This document shows positions 1 to 5,904 of a DNA stretch of 6,859 nt, in pieces. The stretch is from Chitinophagales bacterium (GTDB lineage: Bacteria; Bacteroidota; Bacteroidia; Chitinophagales; CAIODY01), in contig JAHEYX010000172.1 in NCBI GenBank assembly GCA_023251415.1, positions 1-6,859 on the forward strand, given 5' to 3'. The first letter of the stretch is position 1; the number at the start of each line of letters is the position of its first letter. The notes beneath the pieces are model-generated. The model made no database searches. It was not told where the DNA came from and saw only the letters and a list, made by a program, of their open reading frames with translations. The position numbers were made by a program, and so were the translations under genes.

Positions 1-531
1 AAAAAAGAAAAAATAATTTATTCCAATCGGCTACATAGCGAATTGTACAATATTGCAGGAGTAATTACAGCATTTGCTGTTTTTCATGCTAAACATCCGG
101 ATTGGAACTTGGTGATTGGCGGAAGTGGCCCGCTAACTGCTGCGTTAAAAGCACAAGTAGACCAATTAGGCCTCAGTGCCTCGGTAAAGTTTATAGGGTT
201 TGTTAACCAAGAAACCAATCACGCTTATTATGCAAAGGCTGCCATTTACATTAGTATTCCATTTAGTGATGGTACTTCAGTGAGCCTACTTGAAGCTATG
301 TCAGCTAATTGTATTCCGGTGGTTTCAAATCTACCGGTTAGTCACGAATGGATTAGCAATGGACTGAATGGTATTATAATGGATTCAACGAACAATCCTT
401 TTGAGCAAGCCCTGCAGTTAGATGCTGAACAATGTTACCAATTAAATCAAGACAAGATTGCAACCCATGCCCTGAAATCTACTACTGTCAAACTATTTAG
501 CCAATTATATCAAAAAGCAATCAATGGTTGA
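1..531 (+). CDS. GT4-family glycosyltransferase, C-terminal part (5' end outside window)
   Basis: This is the C-terminal, nucleotide-sugar-binding half of a GT-B fold glycosyltransferase, which would add a sugar from an activated donor to a growing lipid-linked glycan at the cytoplasmic membrane. The frame is open from base 1, giving 176 visible residues. A TTG at 43 is not the true start, because the codons before it already encode the GT4-typical YSNRLHSELYN segment (codons 7-17). Other visible motifs are GGSGPL (codons 40-45), the donor-site loop, and SDGTSVSLLEAMS (codons 89-101). In the latter the family's E-x7-E pair appears as D-x7-E (Asp90, Glu98). About half the protein, including the acceptor domain, lies upstream. 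The stop codon overlaps the next gene's start by 8 nt, which suggests coupled translation within a polysaccharide operon. Family assignment is firm; donor and acceptor cannot be told. Confidence 0.9.
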   Translation, partial: KKEKIIYSNRLHSELYNIAGVITAFAVFHAKHPDWNLVIGGSGPLTAALKAQVDQLGLSASVKFIGFVNQETNHAYYAKAAIYISIPFSDGTSVSLLEAMSANCIPVVSNLPVSHEWISNGLNGIIMDSTNNPFEQALQLDAEQCYQLNQDKIATHALKSTTVKLFSQLYQKAING

Positions 532-1792
532 ATCAAGTATACTGTCACGTAGTCTTACTTATGCAAGAATCAACTTTGAAGGATTAGTGCTAAGCTTACC
601 CTTTTTAGTACTTCCAGTTGGCGGAAAAGTATTGGTTTGGTCCATTATTTTAAACGTAATCTTATTCTTATATAAACGTAAATGGGTCAATTGTTACGAT
701 TTTTTTACGTTTTCAAATCGGTTGTTTTATTTAGTGTTGTTTTATGCAATTCATATTATTGGTTTGATTTGGACTCGGAATTTTGATAATGCTAATTTCG
801 AATTGGTTCAAAAATTAACTTTTCTTATTTGTCCAATCGTTTACTATTCCTTTCGAAATGAATTAAATCAACATAAACGAATAACGCTTTATCTTTTTTT
901 GATTGGGATTTTTTCAATGTTGCTCTATTGTTTTATAAACGGATTTTATACGGTTTGGATTGCACATACCGTTCTGTTGCATCCCGGAGGGTATTTTCCT
1001 TATTATAATGAATTCTGTACTGCTATTCACGTCAGCTATTTCTCACTCTATGTCAGTCTTGCTATTTTTATTGCACTGCTCGAATTTGAAAAGTCAAGTC
1101 ATTTAAAAACACGGTTTTTATGGATTTTTTTAATACTATTTTTCTTTAGTGGGATTTATTATTTATCATCGAAAGGAGCTTGGTTAGCACTTGCTCTAAC
1201 TGCCATCGTGTATTTAATACGTTTATTTTTTATAAAAAAGCAGTTTCGATTCGTTCTGATTGGTGGTAGTGTTATTGCCGGTATGCTGCTCTTTCTGACA
1301 TTAAAGAACAACCCACGCCTACTTTACTTTAAAGAAATATGGGTAGAATTAAAGCATCCGGATAAAATTAATCCGGAATATTCTTCAGATCAAAATAATG
1401 GTCAACGAATTTATTCCTTATTATCTTCTATTGATATTTGGAAAGCGCATCCTTATTTTGGCGTCGGAACTGGTGATGCCTTAGACTCACTATATTTTAC
1501 TTATCATAAGAGAAATTTAGTCGAATTGGAAAAAAAGAAATTAAACTCTCATAATCAATTTGCATCAACAGCAATTCAATTTGGTTTACTCGGCTTGTTC
1601 AGTTTGTTGAGCCTGTTTTTTGCCCTTTTTTATGAAAGTGTTAAGCACAGGCAATTTTTAATTTGTGCTTTTGCTTTATTGTGTTTTATTAATATGCTGT
1701 TTGAATCGATGTTGTGTGCCCAAGCTGGTATTTTATTTTTTGCTTTGTGGTACAGTTGGTTTCATTCAGTAACAAAACAAGATTCGAACTAA
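524..1792 (+). CDS. O-antigen polymerase/ligase-family membrane protein (Wzy/WaaL-like)
   Basis: This 422-residue polytopic inner-membrane protein has about 11 hydrophobic segments, between roughly residues 19-260 and 345-412, separated by one long hydrophilic loop at about 261-345. That layout is usual for the Wzy_C/O-antigen ligase superfamily, which polymerises undecaprenyl-linked repeat units or transfers finished glycan onto lipid A core on the periplasmic face. Conserved-looking pieces are SSKGAWLAL (215-223), where many relatives have Arg instead of Lys217, then GQRIYSLLSSIDIWKAHP (293-310), GVGTGD (313-318) and SHNQF with His343 (342-346), matching the functional His of the family's big loop. 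The ATG at 524 overlaps the preceding glycosyltransferase by 8 nt. The gene is very AT-rich: the line 901-960 has 18 G+C in 60, a spot count, not an average. Sequence alone does not separate polymerase from ligase; neighbouring sugar-transfer genes fit either. Confidence 0.85.
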   Translation: MVESSILSRSLTYARINFEGLVLSLPFLVLPVGGKVLVWSIILNVILFLYKRKWVNCYDFFTFSNRLFYLVLFYAIHIIGLIWTRNFDNANFELVQKLTFLICPIVYYSFRNELNQHKRITLYLFLIGIFSMLLYCFINGFYTVWIAHTVLLHPGGYFPYYNEFCTAIHVSYFSLYVSLAIFIALLEFEKSSHLKTRFLWIFLILFFFSGIYYLSSKGAWLALALTAIVYLIRLFFIKKQFRFVLIGGSVIAGMLLFLTLKNNPRLLYFKEIWVELKHPDKINPEYSSDQNNGQRIYSLLSSIDIWKAHPYFGVGTGDALDSLYFTYHKRNLVELEKKKLNSHNQFASTAIQFGLLGLFSLLSLFFALFYESVKHRQFLICAFALLCFINMLFESMLCAQAGILFFALWYSWFHSVTKQDSN

Positions 1793-1812
1793 AATTAGTT
1801 TTTTCTTTGTTT
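1775..1812 (+). terminator. Weak candidate hairpin/terminator after the polymerase-like gene
   Basis: An imperfect hairpin spans the stop codon. The inner stem AACTA/TAGTT (1787-1791 with 1796-1800) closes a 4-nt AAAT loop and is followed by a T-rich run (1799-1804). An outer stem pairs bases 1775-1782 with 1804-1812 with one bulged T. Pairing is mostly A-T, so stability is low and termination would be partial at best. Its position at the end of the gene, just before a 137-bp gap, is the main support. Confidence 0.3.
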
Positions 1813-1824
1813 AACCAACCTTAA

Positions 1825-1856
1825 GCTTGTGTTTATTCCCTTAAATTATCACAAGC
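1825..1856. repeat. Inverted repeat upstream of the epimerase gene
   Basis: GCTTGTG at 1825-1831 is matched exactly by its reverse complement CACAAGC at 1850-1856, with an 18-nt spacer. The spacer can pair a little further (ATT 1835-1837 with AAT 1844-1846) across small mismatches. No T-tract follows on either strand, so it is a poor intrinsic terminator. It lies about 25 bp before the possible -33 element of the epimerase promoter, so an operator or an mRNA structure is possible. Function is unknown. Confidence 0.4.
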
Positions 1857-1879
1857 AATGTTAGCATTATCTAATAAAA

Positions 1880-1912
1880 TTGGTTTTTTTTGCATACTTT
1901 ATTTAGCTTTTG
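1880..1912 (+). promoter_or_regulatory. Possible Bacteroidota-type promoter for the epimerase operon
   Basis: TTG at 1880-1882 is followed after 21 nt by TAGCTTTTG (1904-1912). This resembles the Bacteroidota -7 box TAnnTTTG with one extra base between TA and TTTG. The spacing fits the usual 19-21 nt, and transcription would start a few bases before the ATG at 1930. The surrounding DNA is so AT-rich that chance matches are likely. Confidence 0.3.
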
Positions 1913-1929
1913 TATTAATTGTAAAATTC

Positions 1930-3000
1930 ATGAAAAAAATAATTACTGTAGTTGGTGCCAGACCTCAATTTGTGAAAGCAGCAGTAGTGAGTAGGGCCTT
2001 TCAAAAATCAAATCAAGTAGAAGAATTAATAATTCATACCGGTCAGCATTTTGACCAGAACATGAGCGCCATTTTTTTTGAAGAAATGGAAATTCCTCAA
2101 CCGCATTTTAATTTAAAAATCAATGGGTTAGGACATGGAGCAATGACAGGACAAATGTTAGAGGGGATTGAAAAAATAATTTTGCAAGAAAAGCCCGATG
2201 CGGTTTTGGTTTATGGTGATACCAATTCTACATTGGCCGGTGCTTTAGCTGCCGTTAAAATTCATGTTCCGGTGGCCCACGTAGAAGCTGGATTACGAAG
2301 TTTTAATATGCGTATGCCTGAAGAAGTGAATCGAATTTTAACTGATCGTATCTCAAACTGGTTGTTTTGCCCAACAGAAACAGCTATTGCAAACTTGAAA
2401 ATGGAAGGGTACACTGATCAAACAGCTAAAATTTGCAATGTTGGCGATGTAATGTATGACGCTGCTTTGTTTTATGCTGCGCATTCCGAAAACCGAGCTA
2501 CTGTTGCCAAACAATTCACCGGCCCCCCTTTTGTGTTGTGTACCTTACACCGTGCTGAAAATACGGATGATCCGGCTAATTTAGAACGTATTATAGCTGC
2601 TTTAAATGAAATTAATAAGCATATGCCAATCGTTTTGCCTTTGCATCCGCGCACAAAAAAAATAATCGAAAAAAATAACATGAAGGCCGAGTTTACCATC
2701 ATTGAACCGGTTGGTTATTTCGATATGATAGAATTATTGAAAAATTGCCGATTGGTAATGACCGATAGTGGTGGCTTGCAAAAAGAAGCTTATTTCTTCC
2801 ACAAACATTGCATTACTTTACGTGAGCAAACCGAGTGGGTAGAGTTGGTTCAAAACGGCTATAACGAATTAACCGGTGCTAATACAGAACTTATTTTAAA
2901 AGCTTTTGAAGGTATAGCAAAACGAACTACCGATTTTTCAAAAGCACTGTATGGTGACGGAAAAGCAGGTGAACATATTGTGAATGCACTAATTGCATAA
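1930..3000 (+). CDS. wecB: Non-hydrolysing UDP-N-acetylglucosamine 2-epimerase family (WecB/WbpI)
   Basis: This cytoplasmic enzyme inverts C2 of a UDP-GlcNAc-type sugar to the manno form, supplying UDP-ManNAc or a derivative for polysaccharide repeat units. Counting 356 residues from the ATG at 1930, visible motifs are VGARPQFVKA (8-17), HTGQHFD (36-42), YGDTNSTLAG (95-104; Asp97 aligns with the catalytic Asp of E. coli WecB), HVEAGLRSFNMRMPEE (117-132; Glu119, Glu131), LHRAEN (206-211; His207), and TDSGGLQKEA (278-287), the UDP-binding stretch. The in-frame ATG at 1858 would add 24 mostly hydrophobic residues before the universal N-terminal beta strand, so 1930 is preferred. GARPQF, SFNMRMPEE, ENTDDP and QTEWVELV (300-307) resemble WbpI, the UDP-2,3-diacetamido-glucuronate 2-epimerase of Pseudomonas O-antigen synthesis, more than E. 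coli WecB. This judgement is from memory of both families, so the substrate is open. The next gene starts 5 nt after the stop. Confidence 0.92.
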   Translation: MKKIITVVGARPQFVKAAVVSRAFQKSNQVEELIIHTGQHFDQNMSAIFFEEMEIPQPHFNLKINGLGHGAMTGQMLEGIEKIILQEKPDAVLVYGDTNSTLAGALAAVKIHVPVAHVEAGLRSFNMRMPEEVNRILTDRISNWLFCPTETAIANLKMEGYTDQTAKICNVGDVMYDAALFYAAHSENRATVAKQFTGPPFVLCTLHRAENTDDPANLERIIAALNEINKHMPIVLPLHPRTKKIIEKNNMKAEFTIIEPVGYFDMIELLKNCRLVMTDSGGLQKEAYFFHKHCITLREQTEWVELVQNGYNELTGANTELILKAFEGIAKRTTDFSKALYGDGKAGEHIVNALIA

Positions 3001-3005
3001 AGCAA

Positions 3006-4241
3006 ATGAAAATTCTTCTTTTAACTCAATATTTTCCTCCGGAAGTTGGTGCACCTCAAAACCGTTTATATGAACTCGCCATTCGATTGCAACAAAATAG
3101 CGTACAGGTAGACGTTTTAACCGCAATGCCTAATTATCCTGCAATGCAGATCCACAGCTCCTATAAAGGCAAATGGTTTGTTAAAGAGCAAATGAATGGA
3201 TTGCAATTGTATCGCGCATGGATTTTTGTTAGCAAAAGTAAAGCTATACCTATCCGTCTTTTAAATTACTTCTCTTTTGTTGGCAGTTCCCTGATACGCG
3301 GCTTATTTATCAAAGGGAAATATGATTACTTAATGGTGGAATCACCTCCATTGTTCTTGGGTATAACGGCACGTATTCTGGCACTAAACAAAGGCGCCAA
3401 ATTAATCTTTAACGTTAGTGATTTATGGCCTGAAAGTGCCGAAAAATTGGGTTTAGTGACGAATAAACAGTTTTTGAAATGGGCTACGGTTTTGGAAGAG
3501 TACTTGTATCGTAAAGCTGCATTAATAACCGGGCAAACCCAAGGTATAGTTCAAAATATTCATTCACGCTTTCCTATGAAAAAGGTGTATTGGTTGAAAA
3601 ATGGCGTGGATATGAATTTTTTTGACCCGGAACTGCTGCAAAAAAGTAATTGGCGAAACGAAGTTGGTATTAGCAGCTCAGCTTTTGTATTGTTATATGC
3701 CGGTATATTAGGGCATGCCCAAAAATTAGAAACCATATTAGAAGCAGCTTCTAAAGTGACAGACTTAAGTGAAGTAAAATTTGTTTTTGTTGGTAGTGGA
3801 CCAGAAAAGGAATTCTTATTAGAAGAACAACAGCGCCTGGGTTTAAAAAATGTTCAGTTCTTTGATGTTCAACCCAAACAGAAGATGCCGGAAATAGTTG
3901 CTGCAGCCAATGCAACAATCATTCCCCTTCGAAAATTGGATTTGTTTAAAGGAGCAATTCCTTCTAAAATTTTTGAGAATTTATCGATGCGCAAAGCTAT
4001 ATTATTGGGGGTTGATGGCGAAGCCCGTACGCTATTTATCGATGAAGGTAAAGCCGGATTGTATTTTGAGCCTGAAAATGCGGATGCCTTGGCTGAACAA
4101 ATTCGTGTGTTGTATAATGATCCGTTGCTTCAGCAAGAATTAGGAAACAATGGCTATAATTATGTAAAACGGAATTTTGAACGCGACCAATTAGCCGCAC
4201 AATTTTATACATTTTTAAAAGAAAATCAGCATGCACAATGA
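3006..4241 (+). CDS. GT4-family glycosyltransferase, WbuB-like
   Basis: This complete 411-residue GT-B glycosyltransferase resembles the WbuB group, members of which transfer an N-acetylated amino sugar (L-fucosamine in described cases) onto a lipid-linked glycan on the cytoplasmic membrane face. The N-terminal domain opens with KILLLTQYFPPEVGAPQNR (2-20), the acceptor-side strand and glycine/proline loop diagnostic of this group, and contains NVSDLWPES (136-144). The C-terminal donor domain has KNGVDMNFF (198-206), YAGILGHAQ (231-239), FVGSGPEKEF (261-270) and PSKIFENLSMRKAIL (319-333), which holds the nucleotide-sugar-contacting Lys and Glu. Length is normal. It starts 5 nt after the epimerase stop and its own stop overlaps the next start (ATGA), so it is an internal operon gene. 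Its position directly after a UDP-sugar 2-epimerase suggests that it uses that enzyme's product, but the donor is not proven. Confidence 0.9.
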   Translation: MKILLLTQYFPPEVGAPQNRLYELAIRLQQNSVQVDVLTAMPNYPAMQIHSSYKGKWFVKEQMNGLQLYRAWIFVSKSKAIPIRLLNYFSFVGSSLIRGLFIKGKYDYLMVESPPLFLGITARILALNKGAKLIFNVSDLWPESAEKLGLVTNKQFLKWATVLEEYLYRKAALITGQTQGIVQNIHSRFPMKKVYWLKNGVDMNFFDPELLQKSNWRNEVGISSSAFVLLYAGILGHAQKLETILEAASKVTDLSEVKFVFVGSGPEKEFLLEEQQRLGLKNVQFFDVQPKQKMPEIVAAANATIIPLRKLDLFKGAIPSKIFENLSMRKAILLGVDGEARTLFIDEGKAGLYFEPENADALAEQIRVLYNDPLLQQELGNNGYNYVKRNFERDQLAAQFYTFLKENQHAQ

Positions 4242-4963
4242 CCATAATAAGTAGTGTTTTATTGATTTTTTTTATCAGCTTGTTAGGTGGATTCCTCAGT
4301 TTTATACTACCACATAACAAACAACAGTTTATAAATTACGTGCTTACCATCACCGGCGCGTATTTATTGTCGCTCGTAATTTTGCACCTGTTACCGCATA
4401 CGATTGAACATTATGGTACACCGGCTTTGATTTGGGTTTTAATTGGTTTTTTGATCCAATTTGTGCTGCAACAATTTTCTCACGGGGTCGAACACGGTCA
4501 CGCACATCATCATGCCCATTTGCCTTTAAAGGAATTTGCCGTAATTGCTGTAGGCTTATCAATCCACGCTTTATCGGAGGGTATACCATTAGCCGAAACA
4601 CAAGTTAATCAAGCTACCTTTCTTTCGTTTTTATTTGGTATTGGTATACATAAGTTGCCAGAAGCCTTTGCCTTGGCTTGTTTAGCTTCACATGCCTTCC
4701 CTACAAAAGTACAACGTATCGGAATAATAATTGGATTTAGCCTATTAACGCCAATATCGATATTGTTTTTTGCGGAATCGGAAGTTGTGCAAGGCCGATT
4801 CTTTCAATATTTGTTTCCTTTAGTAACCGGTGCAGTCATGCAAATTGCTTCCAGTATTATCTATGAAACAGCAAGCAATAACCATAAGCTTAAATTAATC
4901 AAATTGTTACTTTTGTTAATTGGATTTTCAATGGGATTACTTTCCTTATTCATTCATTTTTAA
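4238..4963 (+). CDS. ZIP-family metal (zinc-type) transporter
   Basis: This 241-residue inner-membrane protein, with about 7-8 hydrophobic segments, should bring divalent metal, typically Zn2+, into the cytoplasm. Two signature helices carry the metal site: HALSEG (110-115; His110, Glu114) and HKLPEA (138-143; His138, Glu142), the usual H-x3-E and H-K-x-P-E motifs. An earlier HLLPHTIEH (50-58) matches the conserved second helix. Between them, residues 82-94 form a histidine-rich loop (HGVEHGHAHHHAH, seven His in 13), the expected variable metal-binding loop. Its ATG lies inside the last codons of the glycosyltransferase gene (ATGA overlap), implying coupled translation, and the next gene starts 11 nt after its stop. 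No metal-responsive operator is visible. Family identity is secure; the metal is inferred, and Fe or Mn are possible. Confidence 0.9.
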   Translation: MTIISSVLLIFFISLLGGFLSFILPHNKQQFINYVLTITGAYLLSLVILHLLPHTIEHYGTPALIWVLIGFLIQFVLQQFSHGVEHGHAHHHAHLPLKEFAVIAVGLSIHALSEGIPLAETQVNQATFLSFLFGIGIHKLPEAFALACLASHAFPTKVQRIGIIIGFSLLTPISILFFAESEVVQGRFFQYLFPLVTGAVMQIASSIIYETASNNHKLKLIKLLLLLIGFSMGLLSLFIHF

Positions 4964-4974
4964 ACCAATAAATC

Positions 4975-5760
4975 ATGTCAACAACGCCTGAATTTATTTT
5001 AGTTAATGCGCAATATGACAAGCACATTGCTTTAATTCAATTAAACCGCCCTAAAGAATTAAATGCGTTAAATCTCCAATTAATGGGCGAACTACGCGAT
5101 GCGCTAAAGCAATTGGATGTTGATGACGAAGTGCGTTGTATTATTCTCACAGGAAATGAGAAGGCTTTCGCTGCGGGTGCCGATATCAAGCAAATGGCCG
5201 GAAAAACAGCAATAGACATGCTCAATATTGATCAGTTTACTACTTGGGACAGTATTAAAAAGACTAAAAAACCGATTATTGCTGCTGTTAGCGGTTTTGC
5301 CTTGGGTGGTGGTTGTGAATTGTGTATGACTTGCGATATGATCATTGCAAGCGAAACAGCTAAGTTTGGTCAGCCCGAAATTAAAATTGGGGTAACGCCC
5401 GGTGCAGGAGGAACCCAACGTTTAACCCGCGTAGTTGGTAAAGCTTTGGCTATGGAAATGGTACTTACCGGTAAATTTATTGGGGCCGAGGAAGCCTTAC
5501 GTGCCGGATTAATCAATAGGGTAGTGCCGGTTGAATTGTATATGAATGAAGCTTTGAAATTAGCCAAAGAAATTGCTGCCTTATCGCCTGTAGCCGTTAA
5601 GTTGGCAAAAGAAAGTGTAATTAATGCCTTCAATTCTTCATTGGATGAAGGATTGCAATTTGAACGTAAAAACTTTTACTTATTATTTGCCAGCGAAGAT
5701 CAGAAAGAAGGTATGAATGCCTTTGTAGAAAAGCGTCCGGCTCAGTTTTCCGGAAAATAA
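4975..5760 (+). CDS. Enoyl-CoA hydratase (crotonase family)
   Basis: This 261-residue soluble enzyme should hydrate trans-2-enoyl-CoA to 3-hydroxyacyl-CoA in fatty-acid or amino-acid breakdown. It reads like mitochondrial short-chain enoyl-CoA hydratase throughout. FAAGADIKQM (65-74) and ALGGGCE (109-115) form the oxyanion hole (Ala69, Gly112). Glu115 and Glu135 (in FGQPEIKIG, 131-139) sit 20 apart, matching the catalytic pair Glu144/Glu164 of rat hydratase. PGAGGTQRLTR (142-152) follows, and the C-terminal helices end with EGMNAFVEKR (245-254). Having both Glu residues favours a true hydratase over crotonase relatives that keep only one. The start at 4975 lies 11 nt after the transporter stop and the gene ends in an intrinsic terminator, so it is probably last in the operon. 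Its partners in beta-oxidation are not in this window, so the pathway cannot be fixed. Confidence 0.93.
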   Translation: MSTTPEFILVNAQYDKHIALIQLNRPKELNALNLQLMGELRDALKQLDVDDEVRCIILTGNEKAFAAGADIKQMAGKTAIDMLNIDQFTTWDSIKKTKKPIIAAVSGFALGGGCELCMTCDMIIASETAKFGQPEIKIGVTPGAGGTQRLTRVVGKALAMEMVLTGKFIGAEEALRAGLINRVVPVELYMNEALKLAKEIAALSPVAVKLAKESVINAFNSSLDEGLQFERKNFYLLFASEDQKEGMNAFVEKRPAQFSGK

Positions 5761-5818
5761 AAAAGGGAACAATTGCTTGCTCCCCTTTTTAACCTTAAAA
5801 TTTAAAACTATGAAAACT
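5757..5818 (-). ncRNA. Candidate short minus-strand RNA
   Basis: If the minus-strand promoter at 5823-5854 is used, transcription would start near 5814-5819, run leftward through an A/T-rich leader (CATAGTTTTAAATTTTAAGG on that strand) and stop at the symmetrical hairpin 5760-5790. The product would be roughly 55-60 nt. It would be antisense to the extreme 3' end of the hydratase mRNA. I do not recognise an RNA family. The call rests only on promoter-plus-terminator geometry. Confidence 0.3.
5760..5790 (+). terminator. Intrinsic terminator ending the epimerase-to-hydratase operon
   Basis: A hairpin starts at the last base of the hydratase stop codon. AAAAA (5760-5764) pairs with TTTTT (5786-5790) and GGG (5765-5767) with CCC (5783-5785). 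C5782 is bulged, A5768 pairs T5781, one A-C mismatch follows, and CAA (5770-5772) pairs TTG (5777-5779) around a TTGC loop. Both arms carry A/T tracts, so it should work in either direction: on the minus strand it ends in six T, one A, then four T. Confidence 0.85.
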
Positions 5819-5822
5819 GACG

Positions 5823-5854
5823 TAAAGATATAGTCACTTTTTGCTTTTTCCAAA
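5823..5854 (-). promoter_or_regulatory. Candidate Bacteroidota-type promoter on the minus strand
   Basis: On the minus strand, TTTG (5854-5851) is followed by exactly 20 nt and then TATCTTTA (5830-5823). This matches the Bacteroidota primary-sigma pattern TTTG-N19-21-TAnnTTTG in everything except the last base (A for G). No minus-strand gene lies downstream, so it would drive only a short RNA that meets the terminator at 5790-5760. Confidence 0.45.
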
Positions 5855-5874
5855 TTTTTTGGACATTATTTTTA
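5840..5874 (+). promoter_or_regulatory. Weak candidate promoter for queG
   Basis: A terminator precedes queG, so it needs its own promoter within 5791-5904. The best + strand match I find is TTTG (5840-5843), 23 nt, then TATTTTTA (5867-5874), which fits TAnnTTT but lacks the final G and has a long spacer. This would leave a leader of about 25 nt before the ATG at 5905. The run of A/T makes chance matches likely. Confidence 0.22.
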
Positions 5875-5904
5875 CAAAAAAATGCACTTCTACTCACCCA
5901 TTTC

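Noticed and set aside
1781..1790. AGTTCGAATC on the minus strand, like the T-loop of a tRNA
   Set aside because: The flanking bases do not form the five-pair T-stem and no acceptor or anticodon arm is found; it lies in the end of a coding gene.
1858..1929. In-frame upstream ATG giving the epimerase a 24-residue N-terminal extension
   Set aside because: The extension is mostly hydrophobic, like a chance translation of A/T-rich DNA. The family is cytosolic and begins with the KKIITVVGARP strand encoded from 1930, and promoter-like boxes fall within the extension.
2472..2702. Minus-strand open frame inside the epimerase gene
   Set aside because: It lies wholly within a well-conserved gene on the other strand, has no recognisable motif and is a shadow frame.
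3898..4143. Second + strand open frame inside the WbuB-like gene
   Set aside because: Out-of-frame shadow of the conserved donor-binding domain, with no motif of its own.
4480..4520. Repeated cac/cat codons, looking like a short tandem repeat
   Set aside because: This is the histidine-rich loop of the ZIP transporter, expected for the family, not a DNA repeat element.
4036..4601. Minus-strand open frames across the glycosyltransferase/transporter junction
   Set aside because: They oppose two strongly supported coding regions and show no family features.
5037..5633. Three minus-strand open frames inside the hydratase gene
   Set aside because: Shadows of a highly conserved crotonase; no sensible protein features.
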